Virus record (IMG/VR): IMGVR_UViG_3300037827_000122
Coordinates: 1-34,396 of that record
Source: a virus
Length of the DNA stretch: 34,396 nucleotides
Strand: one strand, 5' to 3'
Below the pieces are notes generated by a model, which was not told where the DNA came from, did no database searches, and saw only the letters and a list, made by a program, of their open reading frames with translations. Of this stretch, positions 7,043-16,604 are shown piece after piece. The position numbers were made by a program, and so were the translations under genes. Every line of letters starts with the position of its first letter. The first letter of the stretch is position 1.

Positions 7043-7617
7043 GCGGTTCGTCGGCGACACCTACGAGCATCGTCAACCAGGCCGTCGCTTTATTCGGCAA
7101 TGACATCCCGCCGGTCACCGGGACCTACCCAACCTTTGATGGCTCGGTCGCAGGTGTCAATGCCGCCAAACTCTATGCCCCATGCGTGGCGACCGTCGCC
7201 CGTCAGTTCGGTTGGGACTTCTCGCGCAACTGGGTGGAGCTCGCGACCACCGGCAATACGCCGCCGCTCGGATGGGCCTACGAATACGAGTATCCGTCCG
7301 GCGCCGCGGAATTGCGCCAACTCGTGCCGCCGGCGATCAGCGATCCGAACAATCCCCTCCCGGTGGACTGGTCTGTCGGCAACGTGATGGTATCGGACCA
7401 GCCGACCAAGGTCATCTGGGCCAATCAGGCAGGTGCGCTGGCGGTCATCACCAATCTGCCGCCGCCCTCCACATGGGATCCGCTGTTTCAGGAGACCGTC
7501 GTCCGGCTGCTGGCCTCCGAGATGGCGACGGCGATTGCCGGCAAGGCGGACACAAGCCGCGACCTTCTGGAGCAGTCTGGCGGCTTTGCCGGAGTCGGCA
7601 TCACGCGGCCTGACTGA
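7039..7617 (+). CDS. Head-tail adaptor, tail tubular A-like (copy 1)
   Basis: 192 residues. The GTG at 7039 overlaps the previous stop (GTGA) and is preferred to an in-frame GTG at 7021 that lies in the likely AGGTGGGA ribosome site. The protein has the layout of podovirus adaptors (T7 gp11 / P22 gp4-like): a start helix [12 protein letters not shown], a helical segment with [19 protein letters not shown], a [15 protein letters not shown] strand where bases of the portal ring are contacted, and a C-terminal helix [18 protein letters not shown]. Two further copies lie at 10722 and 11365. It would sit below the portal and open the DNA channel to the tail. Confidence 0.75.
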   Translation: MSGSSATPTSIVNQAVALFGNDIPPVTGTYPTFDGSVAGVNAAKLYAPCVATVARQFGWDFSRNWVELATTGNTPPLGWAYEYEYPSGAAELRQLVPPAISDPNNPLPVDWSVGNVMVSDQPTKVIWANQAGALAVITNLPPPSTWDPLFQETVVRLLASEMATAIAGKADTSRDLLEQSGGFAGVGITRPD

Positions 7618-7619
7618 CG

Positions 7620-9125
7620 ATGGCAATCACAGGTAAGGAACTCGTCGAGGTCATCACCTTCGGCGTGTCATCGCCAGGATCAGCAATCGCAGCGGGCGGC
7701 ACCGAACTTATTCCGCTTTCGACGATTGCCACCCTGGGAGGAGGTGGAGGGTTTCCTTCCCTTCTCGCGAAAAACGTTACGGCCAATGCCCCATTGGGCG
7801 TTCTGCCAGCCGGAGGATTTATTGGGCCGTTCCTGCTCCTGGAGGAAACCGCCGGCTCCCCAGCCACGATTTCGATCGGCACGACGCTCGGTGCAAGCGA
7901 CGTGCTGTCGGCTCAGCCACCGGTTCCCGCGAATGGTAGCCTTACCGTCGACATCACCAGTTTCACCAAAGGTTGGAGTTCGTCGTCAGCGCCACAAACG
8001 CTTTATCTGACCACCTCGGGCGGTGGCTCGTCGATTACCGCGCAACTCCTCTACTGGATCATCGGAACACAAGGAGGCGTTCCTGCCGGCGCAACCGGTC
8101 CCACTGGCCCTGTTGGCCCCACCGGCTCGACAGGGCCAACGGGCGCAACCGGACCAACCGGTGCTGGCCCCACTGGCGCAACCGGTCCAATCGGCCCTAC
8201 CGGGCCTGTCGGTCCTACAGGGGCCACGGGGGCGGTTGGCCCCACTGGCGCAACCGGAGCAACTGGGCCAACCGGAGTCGGCACCACAGGCGCGACAGGT
8301 CCCACAGGCGCGACGGGCGCCACCGGGCCATCTGGTGGCCCTGCCGGACCGACCGGCGCCACAGGTCCAACAGGAAACACAGGCCCGACAGGACCGACAG
8401 GACCGGCTGGCGCGACCGGACCCACCGGCGCGACCGGAGTGGGCGCGACCGGCCCTACAGGGGCGACCGGACCAACAGGCCCCGCAGGAGGCACACCGGC
8501 CACCTACGGAGCGAGCGTCGCGGCAGGTGCCGGGTCGGCAATCACCGTCAACGTCCCGTTCAACGTCACCGACCTCAATCTGCCGCCAGGGACGTATCTG
8601 ATCTACGGCAACGTCGGGGCGCATCCCGGCGACAGCACGACCGTTGTCCAGGGCCTGAATGCCTGGATATCGACCACCTCAGCTTCTCTTCCAACGCTCC
8701 CGAATGCCGGGGCGGATCAGGCGCCAGGCATCTTCAGTCCTCCGGCTGGCGTTGGGCCGCTAATCTCGGCCGGCGTGATGACACTCACACTGGCCAGCAC
8801 CACCCTGGTCTATCTGTCCGGTGTCTGTGGCTACAGTGGCACGCAGCCGTCGAACTACGGCTTCATCGGCGCCATCCAACTGGCAGGCACCGGGGCGACC
8901 GGACCGACCGGCGCCACAGGTGCTACCGGCCTTACCGGACCGACCGGCGCCACAGGTGCTACCGGGGCGACCGGCGCGACCGGACCTACCGGACCGACAG
9001 GCTCAACCACATTCACGGAAACCGTCTTTGCCGCCACCAGCTTCTCGGCACTTCCGACATCTGATCCAGGCGGAGGGTTGCCATGGCTGAACAACGGCTT
9101 CCTGATGATCGGAACACCGGCATGA
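7620..9125 (+). CDS. Collagen-like tail fibre protein, 501 aa
   Basis: ATG at 7620, two bases after the previous stop. Residues 1-150 are a globular beta-rich head (it begins [15 protein letters not shown]). Residues 157-290 and 423-461 are Gly-X-Y repeats dominated by GATGPTG units with a few one-residue slips. Between them residues 295-420 form a beta-sandwich-like domain ([20 protein letters not shown]) like the trimeric distal domains of collagen-type fibres. The last 40 residues end with a Phe/Leu-rich block. Gly-X-Y runs in phages trimerise fibres. Unlike other fibres here it has no signal peptide, and only one cysteine (in the beta-sandwich). It lies between adaptor genes, so it is probably a tail or neck appendage. 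Confidence 0.75.
   Translation: MAITGKELVEVITFGVSSPGSAIAAGGTELIPLSTIATLGGGGGFPSLLAKNVTANAPLGVLPAGGFIGPFLLLEETAGSPATISIGTTLGASDVLSAQPPVPANGSLTVDITSFTKGWSSSSAPQTLYLTTSGGGSSITAQLLYWIIGTQGGVPAGATGPTGPVGPTGSTGPTGATGPTGAGPTGATGPIGPTGPVGPTGATGAVGPTGATGATGPTGVGTTGATGPTGATGATGPSGGPAGPTGATGPTGNTGPTGPTGPAGATGPTGATGVGATGPTGATGPTGPAGGTPATYGASVAAGAGSAITVNVPFNVTDLNLPPGTYLIYGNVGAHPGDSTTVVQGLNAWISTTSASLPTLPNAGADQAPGIFSPPAGVGPLISAGVMTLTLASTTLVYLSGVCGYSGTQPSNYGFIGAIQLAGTGATGPTGATGATGLTGPTGATGATGATGATGPTGPTGSTTFTETVFAATSFSALPTSDPGGGLPWLNNGFLMIGTPA
8088..8490 (+). repeat. Gly-X-Y collagen-like coding repeat 1
   Basis: About 134 codons in which nearly every third is Gly, mostly in GATGPTG or GPTGATG units. Codon choice varies between ggc, ggt, gga and ggg, so the repetition is mainly at protein level. 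Slips of register occur near residues 181, 220 and 239. The high GC gives long mirror frames on the minus strand (Pro-Val-Gly repeats) that are not genes. Confidence 0.85.
8886..9002 (+). repeat. Gly-X-Y collagen-like coding repeat 2
   Basis: Thirty-nine codons of uninterrupted Gly-X-Y, mainly GATGATG units, after the beta-sandwich of the same fibre. Here the DNA itself is more repetitive than in repeat 1 (accggcgccacaggtgctac occurs twice), which suggests recent unit duplication and a possible site of length variation between related phages. Confidence 0.8.
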
Positions 9126-9559
9126 CGGCTCGCTTCCTTGGCAACCATGGACTGGCGATCGCGTTATTGATCGGTTTCTTCGGTGGCATCGCACTTGGCG
9201 CGACAGGCACCGGTCTGGGAACGATCGGCTACTATCGGGCGACCGTGCAGAACAAAACGGGCGCTTACACGCTCGTGGCCACAAACGCAGCCGCATCGTC
9301 CGATTGCGGCACCGAGATCGTCGTCACGGTCAGTTCTACAGCAGCGGTCACATTGCCCAACAGCGGCGTCATCGGATGTCAGGTCACCATCGTTCAGGGC
9401 GGAACGGCCAAAGTGACGTTGACGGCTGCATCGGGTGGCACACTGACATCGCCGCACTCATTCACCGGCACCTATGCACAGGGCTCCGCCATCACGGCGC
9501 AGGTAATCGCGAATGCCGGATCGGCGGCGCAGTGGTTGTTTGGCGGTGACGGCTCATGA
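9083..9559 (+). CDS. Membrane-anchored small beta protein, 158 aa
   Basis: The ATG at 9083 has GGAGGG at six-base spacing and overlaps the fibre gene by 43 bases; an alternative ATG at 9122 overlaps the stop by four bases but has a poorer ribosome site. A hydrophobic helix ([17 protein letters not shown], residues 24-40) follows a short hydrophilic start, giving either a signal anchor or a late signal peptide. The rest is a small Thr/Val-rich beta domain ([16 protein letters not shown], then [19 protein letters not shown]) with exactly two cysteines. It resembles the beta domains often used to decorate phage fibres. The topology would put that domain outside the cytoplasm. Specific role unknown. 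Confidence 0.6.
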   Translation: MAEQRLPDDRNTGMTARFLGNHGLAIALLIGFFGGIALGATGTGLGTIGYYRATVQNKTGAYTLVATNAAASSDCGTEIVVTVSSTAAVTLPNSGVIGCQVTIVQGGTAKVTLTAASGGTLTSPHSFTGTYAQGSAITAQVIANAGSAAQWLFGGDGS

Positions 9560-10722
9560 ACAAACTCGTCCTTTTGTCGTCGGCTGCATTCTTCCCCTGG
9601 GTCTGGACCGTGGCGCACGCGCAGATGGGTCTGCCGGCCGGGCGGGCGCAGGTGTTCGTGCCAGCCGGCAGCAGTTCTTCGTGCCCCGACAACGACGGCT
9701 CATCGGGGTCATCAGGCGGAACGGCAAACTACCCATCGCTGCTTTCCGGTTACGCCGCCGCGATCAACGGCACGCTCGGACTTGGCTGCAAGGTCGCTGG
9801 CGTGGATTATTACGTTGGCGTTCCGCAGGGACTGACGCTGCTCGATCCGACGACGGCCTCGCTTCCGTCCGGGTGCACCTACGACGGATCGCAATATGTG
9901 ACGTGCTCAGGAGCTAACATAACGATCTCGGGTTATGATTTTTCATTGCATACGCCAACGCTGTTGGTCGGCACCGTCTCAGGGACGCTTACCGTAACCA
10001 ACAACAAATTCGCATTCGGCGCGAACTGCACCGATCCCGTTGTCAATGTCACCGGAAATCTGACGCTGACACACAATACGATCGATGGCACGGCGGGGTA
10101 TGGTTGCGACCTAAGCCAGGGTTTTGGCTCGTTCGTTAACGAGAACATCCCGATCGGCGGGTCTTTCACTGCGGAATACAACTATTTTGAACATATCCCG
10201 CAGGACGGCTTCGATATGAACTCCCCCGCTTCGGGCACCGAAACGACGGTCATAAAATATAACCTCGGTCATATCGAGGGAGAGACGGGTCATCCCGATT
10301 TTATTCAATACTGCGGCGGCGGCGGCGGAACAATCGAACCGACGATCGAGCACAATACGTGGTATGGCACGGCGGCGACCAGCAATGGCGGTGTCCAGCC
10401 GATCCACGTCGAGTCCCAGACATGCACCGGCGTGGGGCATATCACAGATGCGGCGGTTCGTTTCAACACGGTTTTGGCAACCGGCACGTGCAACGGAGGG
10501 ACCAACTTTCCGACGGGATGTAGTGCCAATTTTGGAATTGCCTGCAAACAGGACGACACTTCCACCAATACGATCTTCGAAGCAGACGGCAACTATGTCG
10601 ACTGGAGCGGCGCCATCGCCGCGCTCACGAACGGCTACGGGTGTCCGTCCACGACGTGGGGATCGCCTTACTCAAACTACGATATGACGGCAGGCATCCC
10701 ACTGTCGACGAACCCGCCCTGA
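9556..10722 (+). CDS. Secreted beta-helix tailspike-like protein with 12 cysteines
   Basis: 388 residues; ATGA overlap with the previous gene. Residues 1-22 are a signal peptide (Met-Asn-Lys, hydrophobic core, cleavage AHA before Gln-Met). From residue 110 onward there are regular short strand units with Asn and Gly turns (NITISGYDFSL, GTLTVTNNKF, NLTLTHNTIDG, FTAEYNYFEHI, IKYNLGHIEGE), the pattern of a right-handed parallel beta-helix as in pectate lyases and tailspikes. After the signal peptide there are 12 cysteines. A His/Asp-rich patch (EGETGHPDFIQYCGG) could be active-site or metal-linked. Codons around 9900-10300 are visibly AT-richer than the flanks, suggesting acquisition. Likely role: recognition or cleavage of surface glycans. 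Confidence 0.7.
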   Translation: MNKLVLLSSAAFFPWVWTVAHAQMGLPAGRAQVFVPAGSSSSCPDNDGSSGSSGGTANYPSLLSGYAAAINGTLGLGCKVAGVDYYVGVPQGLTLLDPTTASLPSGCTYDGSQYVTCSGANITISGYDFSLHTPTLLVGTVSGTLTVTNNKFAFGANCTDPVVNVTGNLTLTHNTIDGTAGYGCDLSQGFGSFVNENIPIGGSFTAEYNYFEHIPQDGFDMNSPASGTETTVIKYNLGHIEGETGHPDFIQYCGGGGGTIEPTIEHNTWYGTAATSNGGVQPIHVESQTCTGVGHITDAAVRFNTVLATGTCNGGTNFPTGCSANFGIACKQDDTSTNTIFEADGNYVDWSGAIAALTNGYGCPSTTWGSPYSNYDMTAGIPLSTNPP

Positions 10723-11360
10723 TGGTCGCCAGCCTTCAAAACCCCGCTGATATCGTCAATGCGGCCCTCGCACGCATCGGCCGCCCCGAGAGCGTCGGCA
10801 ATCTTTACGATGGCAGCGAGTTCGCTCAACAGGCGCTGGCGACATATGGCCAGACCCGCGATGCGCTGTTACGTGAGGCCGACTGGGGGTTTCCCCGTCG
10901 CGATGTCGCCCTGACGGTAGTCAAGATCGCACCACCTGGAGGATACATCCCCGGCTTCAGCGTCTGGAATCCCGCAGCAAATCCGCCGCGGCCATACTTG
11001 TTCGAGTATCAGTATCCGGCCGATTGCGTGATGGTGCGTTCGATCCGGCCGCCGGACTTCTTCCAGCCGAACTTCGCGCCGCTGCCACAGAACTTCGAGA
11101 TCGCCAACGACGCGGTGCCGGCGACCGGCCAGACGACATCTCCAGGTCGCGTGATCCTGTGCTATCTTCAGGGCGCCATCGCAACCTACTGCGGACAGGT
11201 GACCGACATGACGCAATGGGACATCGGATTTGTCGAGGCGCTCATCAACGAGATGGCGCGCGCCTTCAATGCGATGAAACCGAAACAGCAACAGCAGGGG
11301 CAGGAGTCGCCGTTCCTCGGCGCCGTCGAGCCCGTGCACACCGTCATGCGCCAGGGGTGA
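10722..11360 (+). CDS. Head-tail adaptor, tail tubular A-like (copy 2)
   Basis: 212 residues. The ATG at 10722 overlaps the previous stop (TGATG), so the upstream in-frame start inside the spike gene is rejected. Motifs follow the adaptor family: DIVNAALARIGRPESVGN, a helix with TRDALLREADWGFPRRDVAL, the strand PYLFEYQYPADCVMVRSI, and a C-terminal helix after WDIGFVEALINEMARAF. It is clearly related to copies 1 and 3. The C-terminal tail is Gln-rich (KPKQQQQGQ). It probably forms or contributes to the dodecameric ring under the portal; whether the three copies make one mixed ring or stacked rings cannot be told. Confidence 0.75.
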   Translation: MVASLQNPADIVNAALARIGRPESVGNLYDGSEFAQQALATYGQTRDALLREADWGFPRRDVALTVVKIAPPGGYIPGFSVWNPAANPPRPYLFEYQYPADCVMVRSIRPPDFFQPNFAPLPQNFEIANDAVPATGQTTSPGRVILCYLQGAIATYCGQVTDMTQWDIGFVEALINEMARAFNAMKPKQQQQGQESPFLGAVEPVHTVMRQG

Positions 11361-11364
11361 TTTT

Positions 11365-12267
11365 TTGCAAGTTGAGGACATTTGCAACCGGGCCTTGGAT
11401 GCCATAGGCGCATCTGATCAGACCATCGGTGACATCCAACAAGGCACGACTGCTGCGAGAGTCCTGCTGCGCCACTACGTTCCCTGTCTGGAACAGTTGC
11501 TGCGTGGGGCGAGGTGGAATTTCGCCCGCGCTCAGAATCCCATGCAACTCCTTGGCGCTGTCCCAGGCTTCCAACCCGGCGTTCCATCCGGTGTCGGTCC
11601 GCAGGTTGGAACTCAGGTCATACCGCCATGGCGCTTCGAGTATGCGTGGCCGATTGATTGCGTGGCAGCAAGGTTCGTTCCGTGGAACAACTCGACGCCG
11701 CAGGGATCGACACCGGCCAACAACACATCGATCCCGCCAGTCCCGCCGACGACGTTCACAGAGCCGTTTCAATCACCGTGGCGTTTGATGCCAGCGCGCA
11801 TGCTGGTGGCAAGCGACACCAACTATCCGTTGCCGATTGCATACAACACCCCGGCCACGCAATGGTGGAATACCCGCGGTGCTGCTCCCGACATGCGAAC
11901 CGTGGTTCTGACCGACGTCCCATGCGCGGAACTGGTCTATACCAAGTTCGTTCCGTATCCGAACCTCTGGGACGCTCTGTTTCAGGAGGCGATGACCGCG
12001 CTCCTTGCAACCTATCTCGCGCTGCCATGCAACCCCGACAAGAAAGAGGGTCGCGCGCTACGGGGAGAACAGATTGCCATTGCGAAAGCGGCGATCGGTA
12101 TTGCGCGCATGAGCGATGGAAACGAGGGCTGGCCATCGGTCGAGCGCCAGGCTGAGTGGATTTCAGCGCGTCATTCGGGGGCTGGCTATGGCGGTCTGGA
12201 CATCGGGCCGGGCGTTTACGGATATGGATATTCGAGCGTTCTTTTCGGTGACGGATCGAGTTACTAG
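11365..12267 (+). CDS. Head-tail adaptor, tail tubular A-like (copy 3, longest)
   Basis: 300 residues from a TTG at 11365, with AGGGG about eight bases upstream. It carries the same series as copies 1 and 2: DICNRALDAIGASDQTIGD, LLRGARWNFARAQNPMQLLG, the strand PPWRFEYAWPIDCVAARFV, and WDALFQEAMTALLATYLALP. Compared with them it has an insertion around residues 120-165 (Pro/Thr-rich NNTSIPPVPPTTF) and a 60-residue C-terminal extension rich in Tyr and Gly that includes a re-used Trp-rich segment. It is followed two bases later by the tail tube protein, the usual partner of the adaptor, so this is the best candidate for the canonical copy. Confidence 0.75.
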   Translation: MQVEDICNRALDAIGASDQTIGDIQQGTTAARVLLRHYVPCLEQLLRGARWNFARAQNPMQLLGAVPGFQPGVPSGVGPQVGTQVIPPWRFEYAWPIDCVAARFVPWNNSTPQGSTPANNTSIPPVPPTTFTEPFQSPWRLMPARMLVASDTNYPLPIAYNTPATQWWNTRGAAPDMRTVVLTDVPCAELVYTKFVPYPNLWDALFQEAMTALLATYLALPCNPDKKEGRALRGEQIAIAKAAIGIARMSDGNEGWPSVERQAEWISARHSGAGYGGLDIGPGVYGYGYSSVLFGDGSSY

Positions 12268-12269
12268 GT

Positions 12270-15200
12270 GTGGCCGTCCCGTTCGGTGATTTCAGTTTTT
12301 CAAAAGGCGAGATAGCGCCAGGGCTTTTCGGTCGCGTCGACCAGGCTGCTTTTCATTCCGCTGCGACCACTTTCAGAAACGCCTTCGTAAATTTCAAGGG
12401 TGGCGCCTACTCCCGCGCCGGGACCGCCTTCGTTGGCTTCTCGGCACAGACCGGCCGCGCCTATCCGCCGCGCCTGGTGGATTTTCAGTTCAGCATTTTA
12501 CAGGGCCTCTGCCTTGAGTTCGGTAACAATTACATGCGCGTCGTCTCGAACGGCGCTTTCGTTACCGAGGCCGCGCTGCCGATCACCGGCGTCACCCAGG
12601 CCAATCCCGCCGTCATAACCTTCGCCGCATCCGGCGGCTCATCGGCCACACCCCTCAATACGGGGGTGACCGTCAGCTACGCGCCGGGCAATTCGATTGC
12701 GCTGGCGGGCGGCACATACCTCACACCGGCTGTCCTGCTGGTCAGCAACACGCTGCTTCTTGACGTGTCGGTGGGCGCTCCGGGATCAGGCTATGCGCCG
12801 GGCAACACCATCGTCCCGGCCGGCGGCACGCAGAGCACGCCCGCGCAACTGACCGTCTCCACCACGAAGGTCGTCTCGGCGACCGTTGCTGCTGGCGGCT
12901 CCGGGGGCACCAACGGCACGCAGACGGTTACCGGGACCACCGGGACCGGCACACTCTTCCAGGCCGTTGTGAATGTCGCAGGCGGTGCCATCACCTCGGT
13001 CGTCTCGGTCACGGTGCCAGGGTCCTACACGGTCAATCCTGCCAGCCTGACGAACGCGCCGGTCTCAGGTGCCGGACTGACCGGCGCACAACTGGCGATC
13101 GCGATGGGCGTCAACGCTGTCACCATCACAGGCGCAGGCGTATTTACCGCCAACCCGGCGTCTTATGCGTTCACGCAGGGATCGACGTCGGGCGGTGGCA
13201 CAGGCGCGACGTTCGTCTCTGCGCTCATGGCGCCGAACGCGGTGACCTTCGCCACGTCGGGCAGCTATTCGATGCTGCCGGCAAACCCGGTCTCGCAGGC
13301 TTCGACCTCGGGCGTCGGGCGGGGTGTCCAGTTCACCGTCACCTGGGGCGCCAGCACACCGTTCGCCAATAACAACTGGATTGAGATCGGTGGCGTTGAC
13401 GGCATGACGCAACTCAACGGCAACACCTACATTCTCGGGGGCGTGACCGGCACGACAGCCGAATTGCTCGATGTGTTCGGCAACCCGGTCAATTCGACGA
13501 CGTTCGGCACCTATCTGTCTGGCGGCACGGCAGCGCGCATCTTCAACCTGGTGACACCTTGGGCGGAGCAGGACCTGCCGTGGCTGAAGTGGACGCAATC
13601 GGCCGATGTGATGTCGCTCTGCTGCGTCAATCAGCAGACAGAGACCGAATACCCACCCTACGATCTGGGTCGTGTCTCGGACAGCGAATGGGTGCTGACG
13701 CAAACGACGTTCGGCGCGCAGATCGGCGCTCCGTCAAACGCGAGCGCGGAGCCGACGAATTTCCCCAATCCATCGACGTCGCCGCCGATCTATCCGGCCG
13801 CCTATGCCTATGTCGTTACCGCGGTGAATGCGCTCGGCGAGGAGTCGGTTGCGTCCCCAATCGCCAATTTCACCAACGGCGTTGACATCGGGGCGACGGC
13901 CGGATCGAACATCGTCACCTGGCAACCCGTCACCGGCGCGGTCTACTACAACGTCTATCGAGCGCCCACGAGTTACAACACCGATCCGGGAAATCCGAAC
14001 TTTGCGGAACCGGTCCCGGCGGGTGCTCAGTTCAGCTTCGTGGGTTTCTCCTACGGCACGCAGTTTGTGGACAGCAACATCACGCCTGACGGTGCGCAGG
14101 TGCCTCCGCTGCACACCGATCCGTTCGCCCGAGGCGTGATCCTGTCGATCACCGTCACGATCCCTGGTTCCGGTCTCACGACCGTCACGCCGACGATAAC
14201 CACGGCGTCCGGTTTCGGCGAGGCGCTGGAGCCGGTGATCGTCAGCGGTGGCCTGTCGGCTGTGATCGTGCAGGACGGCGGCGAACTCTTCGATCCGGGC
14301 GACACGATCAGTTTCGGCGGTCCTGGCGCCTACGCGACCGGAGACATTGCGTTCTCGATCAATCCGAGCAATGGCGACACGATCACGCTGGATGGCAACT
14401 CATGGGAGTTCGTTACATCCTCGCCGGGTGCCAACCAGACTCAGATCCAGGGCTCGCTCGCGGCGACGCTGAAACAACTCGTCAGTGATCTGTCGGTTTC
14501 TCCGCTCGCCTCAGTGGCGCTGTTCAATTTCACGGCGACGGAGCTTGTCGTCACCTACGGCGCACCGGGAGCGGGCGGTAACCTCTATACCCTGGCGGCG
14601 AGCGCAGCCACACCAAGCGGCCCGGCACTGACCGGCGGAGGCGTCAGCAACAACCCGCAGGGCTTCATGACCATCGGCCCGGAGTCCGGGACCTATCCAG
14701 GCGTCGTGTCTTACTATCAGCAGCGCCGTGTCTATGCCGGAAGCCTCAACAATCCGGACACCTACTGGATGTCGCAGCCGGGTCTGTTCCAGAACTTCGA
14801 TGCCCGGATACCGACGATCGCCACAGACGCGATCACCGGCTCGCCGTGGAGTTTGCAGGTCAACGGCATCCAATGGTTCCTGACCATGCCGGGCGGCTTA
14901 CTGACGTTCACCGGCAACCAGATGTGGCAACTGACCGGCGCTGGCGGTTCCGGGCTTACGCCGGTGGCGATCACGCCGACCGACCAACAGGCGCAGCCCC
15001 AGGCGTTCAACGGGATCAGTGGCCTGCTGCCGCCAATCCAGGTCGGCTACGATGTGCTGTTTGCGGATGCTGTCGGCAGTTACGTCTACGACGTGACGTA
15101 TCAGTATTGGCTCAACATCTACACCGGCAACGACATCACCGTTTTTTCATCACACCTGTTCGACGGCTTCTCGCTGAAGGAATGGGCATGGTCGCGCCAG

Positions 15201-16604
15201 CCTTACAAGTTGGTCTGGGGCGTGCGCAACGATGGCGCGCTGCTGAGCCTCACGTTCGACAAAGAGCAGGAGGTCATCGGTTGGACACGCCACGACACGC
15301 AGGGACTGTTCCAGAGCACGTGCTCAGTCATCGAGCCGCCGGTCAACGCGCCATACTTCGCGGTCGAGCGCTACCTGACCGAAGGCGCCGCCTATACGAT
15401 CGAGCGCATGGACAACCGATCATGGGCGGCGAGAGAGAATTGCTGGTGCGTCGATTGTGGCCTGGCGCTCCCGCACAATTATCCGGGCGCCACGCTGAAT
15501 ATCAGTTCGGCAACCGGCCTTGGCGCGATCGACGGTGCCATAAACATCGTCACCGGCCAGAATTATTCACCCGCCACGACGGGGGTCGTCATCGACGACA
15601 ACGGAGAAGGACCGGGCAGCGGGGCGGTCGCGGTGGTGGATATCGTCGACGGCGCGTTCGTTGGTGTCACGTTCTCGTCAAATGGCTCCGGCTATGTCAG
15701 GCCGGCGTTGGTGTTCAATGATCCCAGCGGCCAGGGCTCCGGCGCCTCGGCGACGCTGATCCTGAACAACGCGGCTGTGCTGACATCGAGTGTGCCGGTG
15801 TTCGGAAGCGGCAATGTGGGTGACGTGGTTCGCTCCGGCGGTGGCGTGATGACGATCGTCGAGTTCATCGACGCATCGAACCTCACCGCCAACATCACTT
15901 CGCCAATCGTCAAAATCATCCCCAACAGCGGCGGCATTCCCTTACCCCAACCGGCCGGCTCATGGTCAATGGATACGCCGGTCTCGACCATCTCCGGCCT
16001 CGGTCATCTCGCGGGCCTTGGGGTCACAGGTCTCGCGGACGGTGCGGTCATCCCAGGGCGCCAGGTGACTTCGGTGGGCTCGATATCCTTGGATGCACCA
16101 GCCACACAGGTCATCGTCGGGCTTGCCTTCACGGCACAGCTTCAGTCGCCCTATCTGGCCGAGGCCGCCGTGCAGGGCCAACGCAAGCGCATCGCCGAGG
16201 TCACCGCACGACTGGAAGCCTCGGGACCGTGCATGATCGGGTCCAATCAACCGGACGCCTCCACGCTGTCGCCGGCGCCGCTCGTGGCGATGTGGAGCAA
16301 TCTGCAACTGGCGGACCCGAGCCAGACGTCGCCACCGCTGGTTCAGCCACCCTATGGCGGGACGGTGCCCCCGCTCTATACCGGCGATATTCGCATTCCG
16401 ATCGGAGGGGGTTATGCCAAACCGGGACAGGCGGCGATCCAGCAGAGCCTGCCGCTGCCCCTCCAGGTGCTCGCCTTGATACCCGAGACGGAGTTGGGGG
16501 ACCAACCGCAGGGCGGCAAGCCAGCAGCGAAGCAGCCAGAGGAACAGCGCCGCGGCTTTGCCTTCCAGCCGGCCGGCCCAACACAACCGCCCTATGTCCG
16601 CTGA
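12270..16604 (+). CDS. Very large tail tubular B-like (nozzle/stabilisation) protein, 1444 aa
   Basis: GTG start at 12270. The opening FSFSKGEIAPGLFGRVDQ, then AFVNFKGGAYSRAGTAFVGF, is the standard start of this family, as is YYQQRRVYAGSLNNPDTYW with GLFQNFD near residue 815, followed by the propeller strands QWFLTMPGGLLTFTG, VLFADAVGSYVYDV and KEWAWSRQPYKLVWGV. The family forms the tail nozzle of short-tailed phages. It is nearly twice the length of T7 gp12. The extra mass consists of Gly/Thr-rich beta repeats with GSGYAPGNTI-type turns (residues 130-370), a fibronectin III-like segment (residues 490-590: YAYVVTAVNALGEESVASP), another beta repeat near 640-690, and a C-terminal region with a similar GSGYV turn. 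These inserts could be receptor or fibre docking sites. Confidence 0.8.
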   Translation: MAVPFGDFSFSKGEIAPGLFGRVDQAAFHSAATTFRNAFVNFKGGAYSRAGTAFVGFSAQTGRAYPPRLVDFQFSILQGLCLEFGNNYMRVVSNGAFVTEAALPITGVTQANPAVITFAASGGSSATPLNTGVTVSYAPGNSIALAGGTYLTPAVLLVSNTLLLDVSVGAPGSGYAPGNTIVPAGGTQSTPAQLTVSTTKVVSATVAAGGSGGTNGTQTVTGTTGTGTLFQAVVNVAGGAITSVVSVTVPGSYTVNPASLTNAPVSGAGLTGAQLAIAMGVNAVTITGAGVFTANPASYAFTQGSTSGGGTGATFVSALMAPNAVTFATSGSYSMLPANPVSQASTSGVGRGVQFTVTWGASTPFANNNWIEIGGVDGMTQLNGNTYILGGVTGTTAELLDVFGNPVNSTTFGTYLSGGTAARIFNLVTPWAEQDLPWLKWTQSADVMSLCCVNQQTETEYPPYDLGRVSDSEWVLTQTTFGAQIGAPSNASAEPTNFPNPSTSPPIYPAAYAYVVTAVNALGEESVASPIANFTNGVDIGATAGSNIVTWQPVTGAVYYNVYRAPTSYNTDPGNPNFAEPVPAGAQFSFVGFSYGTQFVDSNITPDGAQVPPLHTDPFARGVILSITVTIPGSGLTTVTPTITTASGFGEALEPVIVSGGLSAVIVQDGGELFDPGDTISFGGPGAYATGDIAFSINPSNGDTITLDGNSWEFVTSSPGANQTQIQGSLAATLKQLVSDLSVSPLASVALFNFTATELVVTYGAPGAGGNLYTLAASAATPSGPALTGGGVSNNPQGFMTIGPESGTYPGVVSYYQQRRVYAGSLNNPDTYWMSQPGLFQNFDARIPTIATDAITGSPWSLQVNGIQWFLTMPGGLLTFTGNQMWQLTGAGGSGLTPVAITPTDQQAQPQAFNGISGLLPPIQVGYDVLFADAVGSYVYDVTYQYWLNIYTGNDITVFSSHLFDGFSLKEWAWSRQPYKLVWGVRNDGALLSLTFDKEQEVIGWTRHDTQGLFQSTCSVIEPPVNAPYFAVERYLTEGAAYTIERMDNRSWAARENCWCVDCGLALPHNYPGATLNISSATGLGAIDGAINIVTGQNYSPATTGVVIDDNGEGPGSGAVAVVDIVDGAFVGVTFSSNGSGYVRPALVFNDPSGQGSGASATLILNNAAVLTSSVPVFGSGNVGDVVRSGGGVMTIVEFIDASNLTANITSPIVKIIPNSGGIPLPQPAGSWSMDTPVSTISGLGHLAGLGVTGLADGAVIPGRQVTSVGSISLDAPATQVIVGLAFTAQLQSPYLAEAAVQGQRKRIAEVTARLEASGPCMIGSNQPDASTLSPAPLVAMWSNLQLADPSQTSPPLVQPPYGGTVPPLYTGDIRIPIGGGYAKPGQAAIQQSLPLPLQVLALIPETELGDQPQGGKPAAKQPEEQRRGFAFQPAGPTQPPYVR

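Noticed and set aside
8051-8503. Minus-strand Pro-Val-Gly repeat frame
   Set aside because: It is the mirror image of the collagen-like coding repeat.
8886-9002. CRISPR-like array in the repeated DNA
   Set aside because: Repeats are contiguous Gly-X-Y codons without spacers, and no cas genes are present.
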